This document shows, in pieces, positions 1 through 7,492 of a DNA stretch of 64,000 nucleotides. Origin of the DNA: Azorhizobium sp965227945 (GTDB lineage: Bacteria > Pseudomonadota > Alphaproteobacteria > Rhizobiales > Xanthobacteraceae); NCBI GenBank assembly GCA_965227945.1, contig CBDDGQ010000005.1:1426001-1490000 (forward strand), written 5' to 3'. The notes beneath the pieces were generated by a model, which worked only from the letters and a program-made list of their open reading frames with translations, was not told the DNA's origin and searched no databases. Made by a program: the position numbers and the translations under genes. Positions within the stretch are counted from its first letter, which is position 1. The number at the start of each line of letters is the position of its first letter.

Positions 1-425
1 TTCTTGCGCTCGACCACGCGGCTGTCGCGGGTCAGGAAGCCACCCTTCTTGAGGGGTGCCCGCAGTTCCGGCTCGTAATAGGTCAGAGCGCGGGAGATGC
101 CGTGGCGCAGCGCGCCGGCCTGGCCGGAGAGGCCGCCGCCGGAGACCGTGCACACCACATCATAGGCGCCTTCGCGCGCCGCGGCGGCGAACGGCTGGTT
201 GATGATGAGACGCAGCACGGGGCGGGCGAAATACACCTCCACCGCACGCTCATTCACCAGGATCTTGCCGGTGCCGGGGCGAACCCACACGCGGGCCACG
301 GCATCCTTGCGCTTGCCGGTGGCATAGGCGCGGCCGAACTTGTCCAGCTTCTGGACATGCACGGGGGCTTCGACGGCGGCGCTCTGCTGGGAGAGCGCGT
401 CGAGGGACTGCAGAACCTCAGCCAT
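1..425 (-). CDS. rpsI: 30S ribosomal protein S9 (C-terminus cut by window edge)
   Basis: Small-subunit ribosomal protein whose basic C-terminal tail reaches the P-site tRNA. The minus-strand reading starts MAEVLQSLDALSQQ and contains the S9 signatures GRAYATGKRKDAVARVW, VNERAVEVYFARPVLR and GGGLSGQAGALRHGISRAL. The alphaproteobacterial N-terminal extension of about 30 residues before the GRAYATGKRK block is present. The final residues, including the conserved Arg tail, lie off the left edge. It follows rplM with a 2-base gap, the usual rplM-rpsI operon, so it is expected to be co-transcribed from the rplM promoter. Confidence 0.98.
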   Translation of the reverse strand, partial: MAEVLQSLDALSQQSAAVEAPVHVQKLDKFGRAYATGKRKDAVARVWVRPGTGKILVNERAVEVYFARPVLRLIINQPFAAAAREGAYDVVCTVSGGGLSGQAGALRHGISRALTYYEPELRAPLKKGGFLTRDSRVVERK

Positions 426-427
426 GG

Positions 428-889
428 TCAGTTCCTCACATTCTTGCGGTTGAGGCTCGCCACGTCGAGAACGGCCGGCTGCTGCGCCTCATGCGGATGG
501 GTCGAGCCCTTATAGACGCGCAGGTTGCCCATGATCTTGCGACCGAGCGGACCGCGGGCGAGCATGCGCTCCACGGCCTTTTCGATCACCCGCTCTGGGA
601 AGCGTCCATCGAGCAGGAACTTGGCCGTCCGCTCCTTGATACCGCCCGGGAAGCCGGTGTGATGGTAATAGACCTTCTGCTCGCGCTTGCGGCCGGTCAG
701 GACCACCTTCTCGGCATTGATCACGACGACGTTGTCGCCGCAATCCACATGGGGGGTGAACAGCGCGAGATGCTTGCCGCGCAGACGAGTGGCGATGACG
801 GTGGCAAGCCGCCCGACCACGAGCCCGCTCGCGTCGATCACCACCCACTTCTTTTCGATTTCGGCAGGCTTGGCCGAATACGTCTTCAT
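428..889 (-). CDS. rplM: 50S ribosomal protein L13
   Basis: Large-subunit assembly protein of 153 residues. The start chosen is the ATG giving MKTYSAKPAEIEKKWVVIDA, which matches the family N-terminus; an in-frame upstream extension of 33 codons is not L13-like. Family landmarks visible are GLVVGRLATVIATRLRGKH, the GDNVVVINAEKV block, the YYHHTGFPGG loop and MLARGPLGRKIMGNLRVYKG. It is the first gene of the rplM-rpsI operon. The 204 bp upstream hold an 18-bp perfect palindrome about 145 bp from the start codon (see separate entry). Confidence 0.98.
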   Translation of the reverse strand: MKTYSAKPAEIEKKWVVIDASGLVVGRLATVIATRLRGKHLALFTPHVDCGDNVVVINAEKVVLTGRKREQKVYYHHTGFPGGIKERTAKFLLDGRFPERVIEKAVERMLARGPLGRKIMGNLRVYKGSTHPHEAQQPAVLDVASLNRKNVRN

Positions 890-1034
890 GGGGATTAATT
901 CCAAATGAGAAAGCCGGGGGCCCCACGAAACTTCGCGAGCCGCCCGACGATGGACAAGGCTTCTAGCCGACCCACATTTTCTCGTCAATGCGCGATGCGC
1001 TCTGAAAATTCATTAGAAACAATGGCTTAGAAAA

Positions 1035-1052
1035 ATGGTGTTATAACACCAT
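1035..1052. promoter_or_regulatory. 18-bp perfect palindrome upstream of rplM
   Basis: ATGGTGTTATAACACCAT is a perfect two-fold palindrome in an AT-rich patch between the quinone-reductase gene (ends 1094) and rplM (starts 889). It is a plausible dimeric repressor site. Which neighbour it serves and which protein binds it are not shown by the sequence. Confidence 0.5.
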
Positions 1053-1093
1053 CATCCAACAGGCCTTTTTGCAGGGAATTTTCACGCTGCGGC

Positions 1094-1681
1094 TCATAAG
1101 CCCTGCTCGCCCATTCGGCGCATGAGCAGGATCCAGCGTTGGCGCTGATCCGGTTCGACCGCGTCCACGCGCCCGAAATAGGTGTGCCGGACGGGCTTCA
1201 TGCCCGCAAACCCCAGAATGCCGCGGTCGATACACCTCACCCCATGGGCGAGATAGACCCACCGATAGATCGCGGCGGGCATCCCCATGGTGACCACCAG
1301 CCGGGCAGACCGCCCGGTCAGCAAGGCGCGGGGAAAGGATGGGGTGCCGGGCAGGAATGCCAGCCCCGGCCGCATCAATTGCTCCAGGAATGCCTTGAGC
1401 GCGGCGGGCAACGTCCCCAGCCATAAAGGAAACACCAGCACCACGTGGTCGGCGGCAATGAGCGCGTCCCGCGCTGGGCTTAGGCTCTCTGGCAGCGGTG
1501 CGGCCTCGAAGGCGGCCTGGGATCGCAGGAGCGGGACATCCAGTTGCGCCACATCGATCCGGATCACCCGGTACCCGGCAGAGACCGCCCCTGATGCATA
1601 GGCGTCCGCCAAGGCATGGCACAGATGCGCCCCCCCGGGATCGGGATGGCCCTGGATGAGCATGATGGATTTTTGCGCCAT
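1094..1681 (-). CDS. NAD(P)H-dependent quinone oxidoreductase, flavodoxin_2 fold
   Basis: A 195-residue protein of the KefF/MdaB/NQO family, which reduces quinones or similar acceptors with NAD(P)H and bound FMN or FAD. The flavin-phosphate loop is the early IMLIQGHPDPGGAHLCHALAD (about residues 6-26). The central block VFPLWLGTLPAALKAFLEQLMRPGLAF is the characteristic flavin and substrate-contacting helix-loop, and LVVTMGMPAAIYRW is a later flavin-contact strand. It is a soluble cytoplasmic protein with no signal peptide. It stands alone between rplM (same strand, 204 bp downstream) and the thioesterase gene. The substrate is unknown. Confidence 0.85.
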   Translation of the reverse strand: MAQKSIMLIQGHPDPGGAHLCHALADAYASGAVSAGYRVIRIDVAQLDVPLLRSQAAFEAAPLPESLSPARDALIAADHVVLVFPLWLGTLPAALKAFLEQLMRPGLAFLPGTPSFPRALLTGRSARLVVTMGMPAAIYRWVYLAHGVRCIDRGILGFAGMKPVRHTYFGRVDAVEPDQRQRWILLMRRMGEQGL

Positions 1682-1769
1682 GGCCCCGCCCCCTGCGTTT
1701 TCGCAGAGCTTCGCGGAGCGGCAGGCGGGCCGCCTTGATCGACGTCAGGGTTGTCTGGGCGAGTGGCCT

Positions 1770-2216
1770 CTAGCGACCGGGAATCGAATAAGTGGCGACG
1801 CAATGGGCCACCAGATCGTGACTGCGCGAGGTCCGCAGGCCGATCTCGCCCACCGCCAGCCGGCGTCCGACCTTGATGAGATGCGCATCGGCAATCACCG
1901 CGCCGGGCTCCGGCTTACGCAGGAAATTGATGTTGAGATTGGTGGTCACCGCCAGGGTCACCGGCCCGAGTTCCGCCAGCAGCGCCACATACATGGTGAC
2001 ATCCGCCAGGGCCATGAGCGAGGGACCCGATACGGTCCCGCCGGGGCGCAGATGCTCTTCACCGGCCTCCAGGCGCACGGTTGCAGCCCCCGGCGCAATC
2101 GCTTCGATACGGTGAGCTCGCCCCGGTCCAAAAGACTGAGGATATTCGGTGGCGAGGAATTCCTCCATCTCCGTCACCGACATCGCGGCACCACGACCCG
2201 ACAGCATCGCCTTCAT
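1770..2216 (-). CDS. PaaI-family hotdog thioesterase
   Basis: A 148-residue hotdog-fold acyl-CoA thioesterase. Family features are the HLRPGGTVSGPSLMALADVTMYVAL segment (about residues 55-79), where Asp in the ALAD motif of the central helix is the usual catalytic acid, followed by LAVTTNLNINFLRKP and the C-terminal strand pair. The chosen start is MKAMLSGRG; an alternative is the ATG 11 codons later (MSVTEMEEF). The gene is divergent from the crotonase gene at 2310 across 93 bp, so the two probably share a control region and act on the same acyl-CoA pool. Substrate chain length cannot be told. Confidence 0.85.
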   Translation of the reverse strand: MKAMLSGRGAAMSVTEMEEFLATEYPQSFGPGRAHRIEAIAPGAATVRLEAGEEHLRPGGTVSGPSLMALADVTMYVALLAELGPVTLAVTTNLNINFLRKPEPGAVIADAHLIKVGRRLAVGEIGLRTSRSHDLVAHCVATYSIPGR

Positions 2217-2309
2217 TCTCCCTGTGCGTCCAACATATGACACGAGTAAGCTTGTTTGAAACTGCATAAGATGAACCGGACCAGCACCTGAAGCAGGGGA
2301 AGGACAGTC

Positions 2310-3134
2310 ATGACGGCAGCAATTGCCACCACTATGGAGCAAACCCCCGGAATCCTGCGGCGGGACCTCCATGGTGCGGTCTGTGTGTTGACCTTGGCCC
2401 GGCCCGCCAGCCGCAATTCCCTCTCCGAAGGCATGATGGCCGCCCTCGCCGAGGCTCTCGGCCAGATTGCCGACGATCCCCAGGTGCGGGCGGTGGTGCT
2501 GGCGGCGGAGGGACCGGCGTTCTCCGCCGGCCATGATCTCAAGGAGATCCAGGCTCACCGGGGTGATGCGGATCGCGGCCGGGCGTATTACGAGGTCATA
2601 CTCGGCCGCTGCGCAGCCTTGATGACGTCCATCGTGCGCCTGCCGCAGCCGGTGATCGCCGCAGTTGAAGGCATCGCAACGGCGGCGGGCTGCCAATTGG
2701 TGGCCAGTTGTGATCTCGCGGTGGCGGGCGCCGGAGCGCGGTTCTGCACGCCCGGGGTCAATATCGGGCTGTTCTGCCACACGCCCATGGTCGCGCTGTC
2801 CCGCTCCGTGTCGCGCAAGCATGCGCTGGAAATGCTGCTGCTGGGGGATTGGGTCTCGGCCGAGGATGCCCACCGGATGGGCCTGGTGAACAAGGTGGTC
2901 GCGCCGGGCGACGCCCTCGCCACCGCGCTCGACCTGGCGACGCGGATTGCCGCCAAGTCGCAGGTCCCGGTCAAACTGGGCAAGGCTGCCTTCTATGCCC
3001 AAGCGGAGATGGACCTGGACGCGGCCTATGCCTTCGCCTCCGACGTGATGACCCAGAACATGATGGCGCGGGATGCGGACGAGGGAATCTCCGCCATGAT
3101 CGAGAAGCGCGCCGCCCGCTGGGAGGATCGCTGA
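2310..3134 (+). CDS. Enoyl-CoA hydratase/isomerase family protein, ECHDC3-like
   Basis: A crotonase-fold protein of 274 residues. The oxyanion-hole segment GPAFSAGHDLKE (about 68-79) and the second CoA-contact segment IATAAGCQLVASCDLAVAG are intact. The two glutamates used by classical enoyl-CoA hydratases are not: the position equivalent to rat Glu144 is Gln129 and that of Glu164 is Gly149 (CTPGVNIGLFCHTP). The GVNIGLFC pattern resembles the ECHDC3 subgroup, whose chemistry is not settled. A Shine-Dalgarno-like AAGGACAG lies before the ATG. It is divergent from the thioesterase, so a role in acyl-CoA turnover is likely, but ordinary hydratase activity is doubtful. Confidence 0.85.
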   Translation: MTAAIATTMEQTPGILRRDLHGAVCVLTLARPASRNSLSEGMMAALAEALGQIADDPQVRAVVLAAEGPAFSAGHDLKEIQAHRGDADRGRAYYEVILGRCAALMTSIVRLPQPVIAAVEGIATAAGCQLVASCDLAVAGAGARFCTPGVNIGLFCHTPMVALSRSVSRKHALEMLLLGDWVSAEDAHRMGLVNKVVAPGDALATALDLATRIAAKSQVPVKLGKAAFYAQAEMDLDAAYAFASDVMTQNMMARDADEGISAMIEKRAARWEDR

Positions 3135-3198
3135 GGACCATCGGCGACGTCAGGTCAGCGCATTTACCTTCTGTCAACCATAAGCGCTCACCTTTGCG

Positions 3199-4683
3199 AT
3201 GAGAGGGACCGGCGCAGCGCCGGCCCCGCGGGACATCCGGGGTATGGTGCAAGCCTTCGCCTACGAGCGGGACATGGAGGAAGCGGAAGCGCCGCCGTCG
3301 CCGCGGGCCCGTCGCCTGCTGGCATTGGCCTGGGCGAGCTTCTGCGTCGCGGTTCTGCTGCTCATGTTCCCCTTCCGCTATACGTCCCACACGGAGCTGA
3401 GCTTCGACGTGGCGGCGCAGCCGACGCCGGCGGCGATCCGCGGCGTGACCCAGTTGCTGACCTCCCGGGAAATGGCCTTTGACGTGATTCGCGGGCTGGG
3501 GGCGGCGGATGCGGCGGTGCTGGCCAGCGACGGCACGCCCTTCCCCTTCTTCTGGCGCGCCGGAGAGGGCGAAGATGCCGCCGTGCGCGCCCGCGCTGCC
3601 CGCACCTTGACCCGCGCCCTGGCGGTCACCGCCCAGCAAGGGGGGCGGACCCTCGATATTACGGTCTCGCTCGCCAATCCGACCCTCGCCGCACGGGTGG
3701 CTGATGCTTATGCTGCTGCCCTCCTGGCCCTTGATGCCAGCGTCCGCGGCCCGGGGGAGGCCGCGCGCGATCCGTCTCCCGCGGTGCGCCTGGCCCATGC
3801 GGCGACGCTTGTGCGACTGCCCGACGCGCCCGATCCGGGCCGGCTTCTGCTGCTGGCGTTGGCCACCGGCCTGGTGTGCCTGGCCAATACGCGGTTGCGC
3901 GCCCGGCGGATGGTCCGGCACGGCCCCATCGACAACCAGGTGCTGCCGCGCGAGATCAAGGGTGATCGGCGCGTGGTGTGGCTGCGCTCCGCCTCCGATG
4001 CGGGCCTGGGGCCCGACGAGGCGGTGGACCGCCTTGCCGACCATCTGCAGCATGCCGGCGACGGCCTGGTGGTGCTGACCTCCGGCGATCAGCCCGCCCA
4101 TGCCGCTGCGTGCGCCCTGGCGCTCGCCCGCCGCCTGTCGGAAAGCGAGGATCAGGTGGTGCTGGTGGCCCTCGACGGTGCGGTGCCGCAGTTCAGCGAA
4201 CTGGTGGCCGATCCCCGCGCGCCGGGCGTCGCCGAACTGCTGTTCGGCGTGGCCGGCTTCAGCGAGGCGATTCACCGCGACGCGCACTCCCGCGCCCATA
4301 TCATTCCGCCCGGCCGTGACAGCCGCGGCGGCCCGAGTGTGGTGAATGCCGATCGCCTGACCTTGATCGTGCAATCGCTGCGCCAGACCTACGGGCGCGT
4401 GGTGGTGTCAGCGCCGACCCTAGCAGGCACCCCCGGCGCCGAGCGCCTGGCGGCTCTCGGACCGGTGCTGGTGGCCATGCATGCGGACGACGGCGCCACG
4501 GCCGGCGCGGTGGAGACCTATGATGCCCTGGCGGCGAAGGGCTTCACCCATGTGGTGATGCTGCCCTTGCGACCGGAGCCGGAAGACGCCGACGGCGGGG
4601 CGGGGCCGAACGCCGACATCACCCGCCTGCCCATCCCGACGCTCCAGGCGCAATCCGGCCTGCCGGCCTCCGCTGCTGCCTGA
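3199..4683 (+). CDS. Wzz/BY-kinase-like membrane protein with degenerate P-loop
   Basis: About 494 residues. Architecture: cytoplasmic N-terminus, membrane helix at about 39-59, a short periplasmic stretch of about 150 residues starting SHTELSFDVAAQPTPAAIRGVTQLL, a second helix at about 215-230, then a cytoplasmic domain that follows the layout of ExoP/GumC-type chain-length regulators and BY-kinases. The strand where Walker A should sit reads VLTSGDQPAHAAACALALAR (about 292-311), with no GKT/S, and the Walker A' strand VLVALDGAVP ends without its usual DxDxR. The protein is therefore probably not an ATPase. Start is uncertain (ATGs also at 3244 and 3274). No polysaccharide genes are adjacent. 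A link to polysaccharide export is inference. Confidence 0.6.
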   Translation: MRGTGAAPAPRDIRGMVQAFAYERDMEEAEAPPSPRARRLLALAWASFCVAVLLLMFPFRYTSHTELSFDVAAQPTPAAIRGVTQLLTSREMAFDVIRGLGAADAAVLASDGTPFPFFWRAGEGEDAAVRARAARTLTRALAVTAQQGGRTLDITVSLANPTLAARVADAYAAALLALDASVRGPGEAARDPSPAVRLAHAATLVRLPDAPDPGRLLLLALATGLVCLANTRLRARRMVRHGPIDNQVLPREIKGDRRVVWLRSASDAGLGPDEAVDRLADHLQHAGDGLVVLTSGDQPAHAAACALALARRLSESEDQVVLVALDGAVPQFSELVADPRAPGVAELLFGVAGFSEAIHRDAHSRAHIIPPGRDSRGGPSVVNADRLTLIVQSLRQTYGRVVVSAPTLAGTPGAERLAALGPVLVAMHADDGATAGAVETYDALAAKGFTHVVMLPLRPEPEDADGGAGPNADITRLPIPTLQAQSGLPASAAA

Positions 4684-4686
4684 GGC

Positions 4687-4899
4687 TCAGGCCCGGCGAT
4701 CCGGCTTTTCCATCCAGCGAATGAGCACCATGGCCGGCAGCACCCACAGGGTGCCCAGCAGCACATAACTGACGGTTTGCCACGCCCACGGCAGATCGGT
4801 CACCCGCCCTTGAGCAAGGGCCATGGCACCGATCGCCCAGACCACCACCAGCACCAGCATCAGCACCGTGCCGATCAGTTTGCGGACACGCTGACGCAT
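4687..4899 (-). CDS. DUF2842 small membrane protein
   Basis: A 70-residue inner-membrane protein with two helices (about 9-29 and 41-62). It opens MRQRVRKLIGTVLMLVL, the typical opening of the DUF2842 family, which is widespread in alphaproteobacteria and has no known function. A strong AGGGAGG ribosome-binding site precedes the ATG on the minus strand. It converges with the Wzz-like gene (stop codons 4 bp apart) and is divergent from ctaA, next to which DUF2842 genes are often found; a link to cytochrome oxidase assembly is only suggested by that position. Confidence 0.85.
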   Translation of the reverse strand: MRQRVRKLIGTVLMLVLVVVWAIGAMALAQGRVTDLPWAWQTVSYVLLGTLWVLPAMVLIRWMEKPDRRA

Positions 4900-5139
4900 G
4901 ACGCAGCCTCCCTAGGTTAAACATTAACTTTAACGCGCGCATTTTCATCAATGAACTCAGTGTATTGATTGCGTCGTCTCAAGCGTGACATTCTCGATCG
5001 CTGGGGCGACTTGCGAGCCCGTCACGCCCCTGCCCCGGTTCCGGATCCGGCACGAAGGCCATCACCGCAGCGGCAGCGACGTCCGGCCACCTTGCACCGC
5101 CTGCCTCTGCTCTATAACGGATCTGCGGAGGAGGGCCAT

Positions 5140-6273
5140 ATGCGGGAGCATCGAGCGATGTCGCAGGCATCAATCAGCATCGTGTCGGCGAAAGGGGGCG
5201 GCCCGACGCCGGCCGCCTTGCATGCGGTGCGCCTGTGGCTTTGCGCCGTGGCGGCCCTGATCGTGCTGATGGTGGTGGTGGGCGGCGCCACGCGCCTGAC
5301 CGAGTCCGGCCTGTCCATCACCGAATGGAAGCCGGTGACCGGCACCCTGCCCCCGCTGTCGCAGGCCGACTGGCAGGCGGAGTTCGACAAATACAAGACC
5401 ATCCCGCAGTACGAGATCCTCAACAAAGGCATGGGGCTCGAAGCCTTCAAGCAGATCTTCTGGTGGGAATGGGCGCACCGCCTGCTGGGGCGGGTGATCG
5501 GGCTCGTCTTCTTCCTGCCCTTCGTCTATTTCGTCGTGCGCGGTGCCTTGCGCGGCGCACTGCTGGCCAGGTGCCTGGCGCTGTTCGTGCTGGGCGGCCT
5601 GCAAGGCGCTGTCGGCTGGTGGATGGTGGCCTCGGGCCTCACCGAGCGCACCTCCGTCAGCCAGTATCGGCTGGCGATCCATCTGACGCTGGCCTGCTTC
5701 ATCCTCGCCGCCACCGCCGCCGTGGCGCGGGGCCTCACCAGCGCGGTGGCCGCCGCGGTCCCTGTGCGCGTGCGGGTCACCGCCTATGCGCTGCTGGCCC
5801 TGGTACTGCTGCAGATCTTCGCCGGCGGGCTGGTGGCGGGCCTGGATGCGGGCCTGTCCTTCAACACCTGGCCGCTTATGGACGGCCGGCTGGTGCCCAC
5901 TGCTGCGCAGCTGGGCGCCATGGATCCGGCCTGGCGCAACCTGTTCGAGAATGTGCTGACGGTGCAGTTTGTGCACCGGAGCATCGCCTATCTCCTTTTC
6001 GCCACGGCCGCCCTGCACGCCTGTGATGCCGCGCGCGTGACCGGCACGGTGAGCAAAGGCGCGTGGGCGCTGCTGACTTTGGTGACCGTGCAGGCGATGC
6101 TGGGCATCCTCACGCTGGTGCACATGGTGCCGCTGGATCTGGCGCTGTCCCATCAGTTTGGCGCCACCCTGGTGCTGATCGCGGCCACGCTGCATGCCTG
6201 CGACGTCGCCCGTGCCCGCCCGGCGACCCAGCTCAAGTCGCCGCGGCCCGATCTGCGGATCGTGCGCGCCTGA
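5140..6273 (+). CDS. ctaA: Haem A synthase (COX15/CtaA family)
   Basis: Integral membrane monooxygenase that oxidises the C8 methyl group of haem O to a formyl group, giving haem A for cytochrome aa3 oxidase. The 377-residue reading has about eight helices and the family blocks GGATRLTESGLSITEWKPVTG, FWWEWAHRLLGRVIG, LGGLQGAVGWWMVASGL, GLDAGLSFNTWPLMDG, and QFVHRSIAYLLF. Conserved histidines in EWAHRLLGR, HLTLAC, QFVHR and SHQFGA are the haem ligand candidates. The start at 5140 is preceded by GGAGGAGG seven bases upstream; a second ATG 18 bp later is possible, and a TTG-initiated extension to 4969 is rejected for lacking family similarity. Confidence 0.95.
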   Translation: MREHRAMSQASISIVSAKGGGPTPAALHAVRLWLCAVAALIVLMVVVGGATRLTESGLSITEWKPVTGTLPPLSQADWQAEFDKYKTIPQYEILNKGMGLEAFKQIFWWEWAHRLLGRVIGLVFFLPFVYFVVRGALRGALLARCLALFVLGGLQGAVGWWMVASGLTERTSVSQYRLAIHLTLACFILAATAAVARGLTSAVAAAVPVRVRVTAYALLALVLLQIFAGGLVAGLDAGLSFNTWPLMDGRLVPTAAQLGAMDPAWRNLFENVLTVQFVHRSIAYLLFATAALHACDAARVTGTVSKGAWALLTLVTVQAMLGILTLVHMVPLDLALSHQFGATLVLIAATLHACDVARARPATQLKSPRPDLRIVRA

Positions 6274-6282
6274 GCCTCCGGC

Positions 6283-7011
6283 TCAGGCCAGCATCAGCGC
6301 CACCACCGGCGCCATCATGAGGTTGAAGCAGCCGGCCAGGATCATCACCAGGCCGGCGATGGAGCCTTCCTCGTCGCCGATCTGATGCGCCTTGGCCACC
6401 CCCGCGCCATGCGCACCCATGCCCAGCAAGGCGCCGCGCGCCAGAGAGGAGCGCAACGGCATCCAGCGCAGCATGACCTCGCCCATGGCCGCGCCCGCCA
6501 CCCCGGTGAAGATGACGAACACCGCGGTCAGTTCCGGCAGGCCGCCGATATCGCTGGACACCGCCATGGCAAAGGGCGTGCTGGTGGAGCGCGGCATCAG
6601 GCTGGCGCGCAAGGCCGAGGGCAGATCCAGCCAGGAGGCGAGCAGAAACGCCGTACCGATGGCGGTGAGGCTGCCGATGGCGACCCCCGCCAGCAGCACC
6701 GGCCAGTGCCTGCGGATGGTCTCGCGATGCTCATAGAGCGGGATGGCGAAGGCCACCGTCGCCGGCCCCATCATCAAGGCAATCCAATGGGTGCCGCGGA
6801 TATAGACCGCATAGCCGGTGTGCAGCATCACCACGAGCAGGCCCACGGAGAGCGGCGCCAGGATCAACGGCGACGACCACCAGGCCCGCCACTTGTGATG
6901 AATGACCCGCGCCACCGCATAGCAGCCGATGGTCGCCACCGACCAGAACAGCGCGGTGATCAGCGGCGGCATGCCCTCAAACATGGCGTGTGCGCCAGCG
7001 ATAGCAGACAT
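6283..7011 (-). CDS. lrgB: LrgB/CidB family membrane protein
   Basis: A 242-residue protein with about seven membrane helices, member of the family that includes the antiholin-like LrgB/CidB proteins and the plastid glycolate/glycerate transporter PLGG1. Recognisable blocks are LMMGPATVAFAIPLYEHRETIRRHW, SLMPRSTSTPFAMAVSSDIGGLPELTAVFVIFTGVAG and LLGMGAHGAGVAKAHQIGDEEGSIAGL. The annotated start overlaps lrgA by 35 bp; the ATG nine codons in (6984) would cut this to 8 bp and is equally possible. Translationally coupled to lrgA. The role may be control of murein hydrolase export, or transport of small organic acids. Confidence 0.92.
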   Translation of the reverse strand: MSAIAGAHAMFEGMPPLITALFWSVATIGCYAVARVIHHKWRAWWSSPLILAPLSVGLLVVMLHTGYAVYIRGTHWIALMMGPATVAFAIPLYEHRETIRRHWPVLLAGVAIGSLTAIGTAFLLASWLDLPSALRASLMPRSTSTPFAMAVSSDIGGLPELTAVFVIFTGVAGAAMGEVMLRWMPLRSSLARGALLGMGAHGAGVAKAHQIGDEEGSIAGLVMILAGCFNLMMAPVVALMLA

Positions 7012-7372
7012 CGACGGTCAAAGCGGTGGTGGTCATCACCAGCAGCGTGCCGACCAGGATGATGGCGACGATCTTCAGCCCGGTGGTGCCGATGAATTCC
7101 TGATGATCCAGCACCGCGAGGACGGTGGGGACGAAGAACAGCAGCATCTCGGCCAGCAGCCACCGGGCGCCGCTGCGCACGCTGGCAAGGTTCACCGCGC
7201 CGGTGATGAGCAGCGCCAGAAGGCCGACCATGCCGATGACGCCGCCGGGAATGGGAAGGCCGGCGGCCCGGCCGGCGGCGTCACCCAGGAACCAGATGCC
7301 GCCGAGCACGGCGATCTGCACGAAACGGGTGCGCTGCAACATGCGCAGGAACGAGAGCGGCGAGTGAAGCAT
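6977..7372 (-). CDS. lrgA: LrgA/CidA family holin-like protein
   Basis: A 131-residue membrane protein with four helices and the family core GLPIPGGVIGMVGLLALLITGAVNLASVRSGARWLLAEMLLFFVPTVLAVL. The ATG giving MLHSPLSFLRML was chosen because it places the first helix at a normal distance; the longer in-frame extension is not family-like. It is the first gene of lrgAB, overlapping lrgB. It lies 120 bp from a divergent LysR-type gene, which is the standard genetic arrangement for LysR regulators that control the neighbouring operon. Confidence 0.92.
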   Translation of the reverse strand: MLHSPLSFLRMLQRTRFVQIAVLGGIWFLGDAAGRAAGLPIPGGVIGMVGLLALLITGAVNLASVRSGARWLLAEMLLFFVPTVLAVLDHQEFIGTTGLKIVAIILVGTLLVMTTTALTVDVCYRWRTRHV

Positions 7373-7424
7373 GGCGGGACACTTTGAACGGAGAGCTACG
7401 AAGGCGCAGCGATGTTGTCTCCTC

Positions 7425-7451
7425 TTTACGCTGCACCGCACTATGCGTAAA
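7425..7451. promoter_or_regulatory. Inverted repeat TTTACGC-N13-GCGTAAA between lrgA and lysR
   Basis: Seven-base arms TTTACGC (7425-7431) and GCGTAAA (7445-7451) separated by 13 bases sit in the divergent 120-bp region, 42 bp from the lysR start and 53 bp from the lrgA start. Spacing and position fit a LysR-type regulator box with autoregulation. No other inverted repeat of this length is seen in the gap. Confidence 0.6.
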
Positions 7452-7492
7452 ATGAATTGATGGAATGCAAACTAGTCTGAATTGGAATTTAG

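Noticed and set aside
4969..5139. N-terminal extension of ctaA from a TTG codon
   Set aside because: The extension is basic and proline-rich with no family similarity, while the ATG at 5140 has a GGAGGAGG ribosome-binding site at normal spacing.
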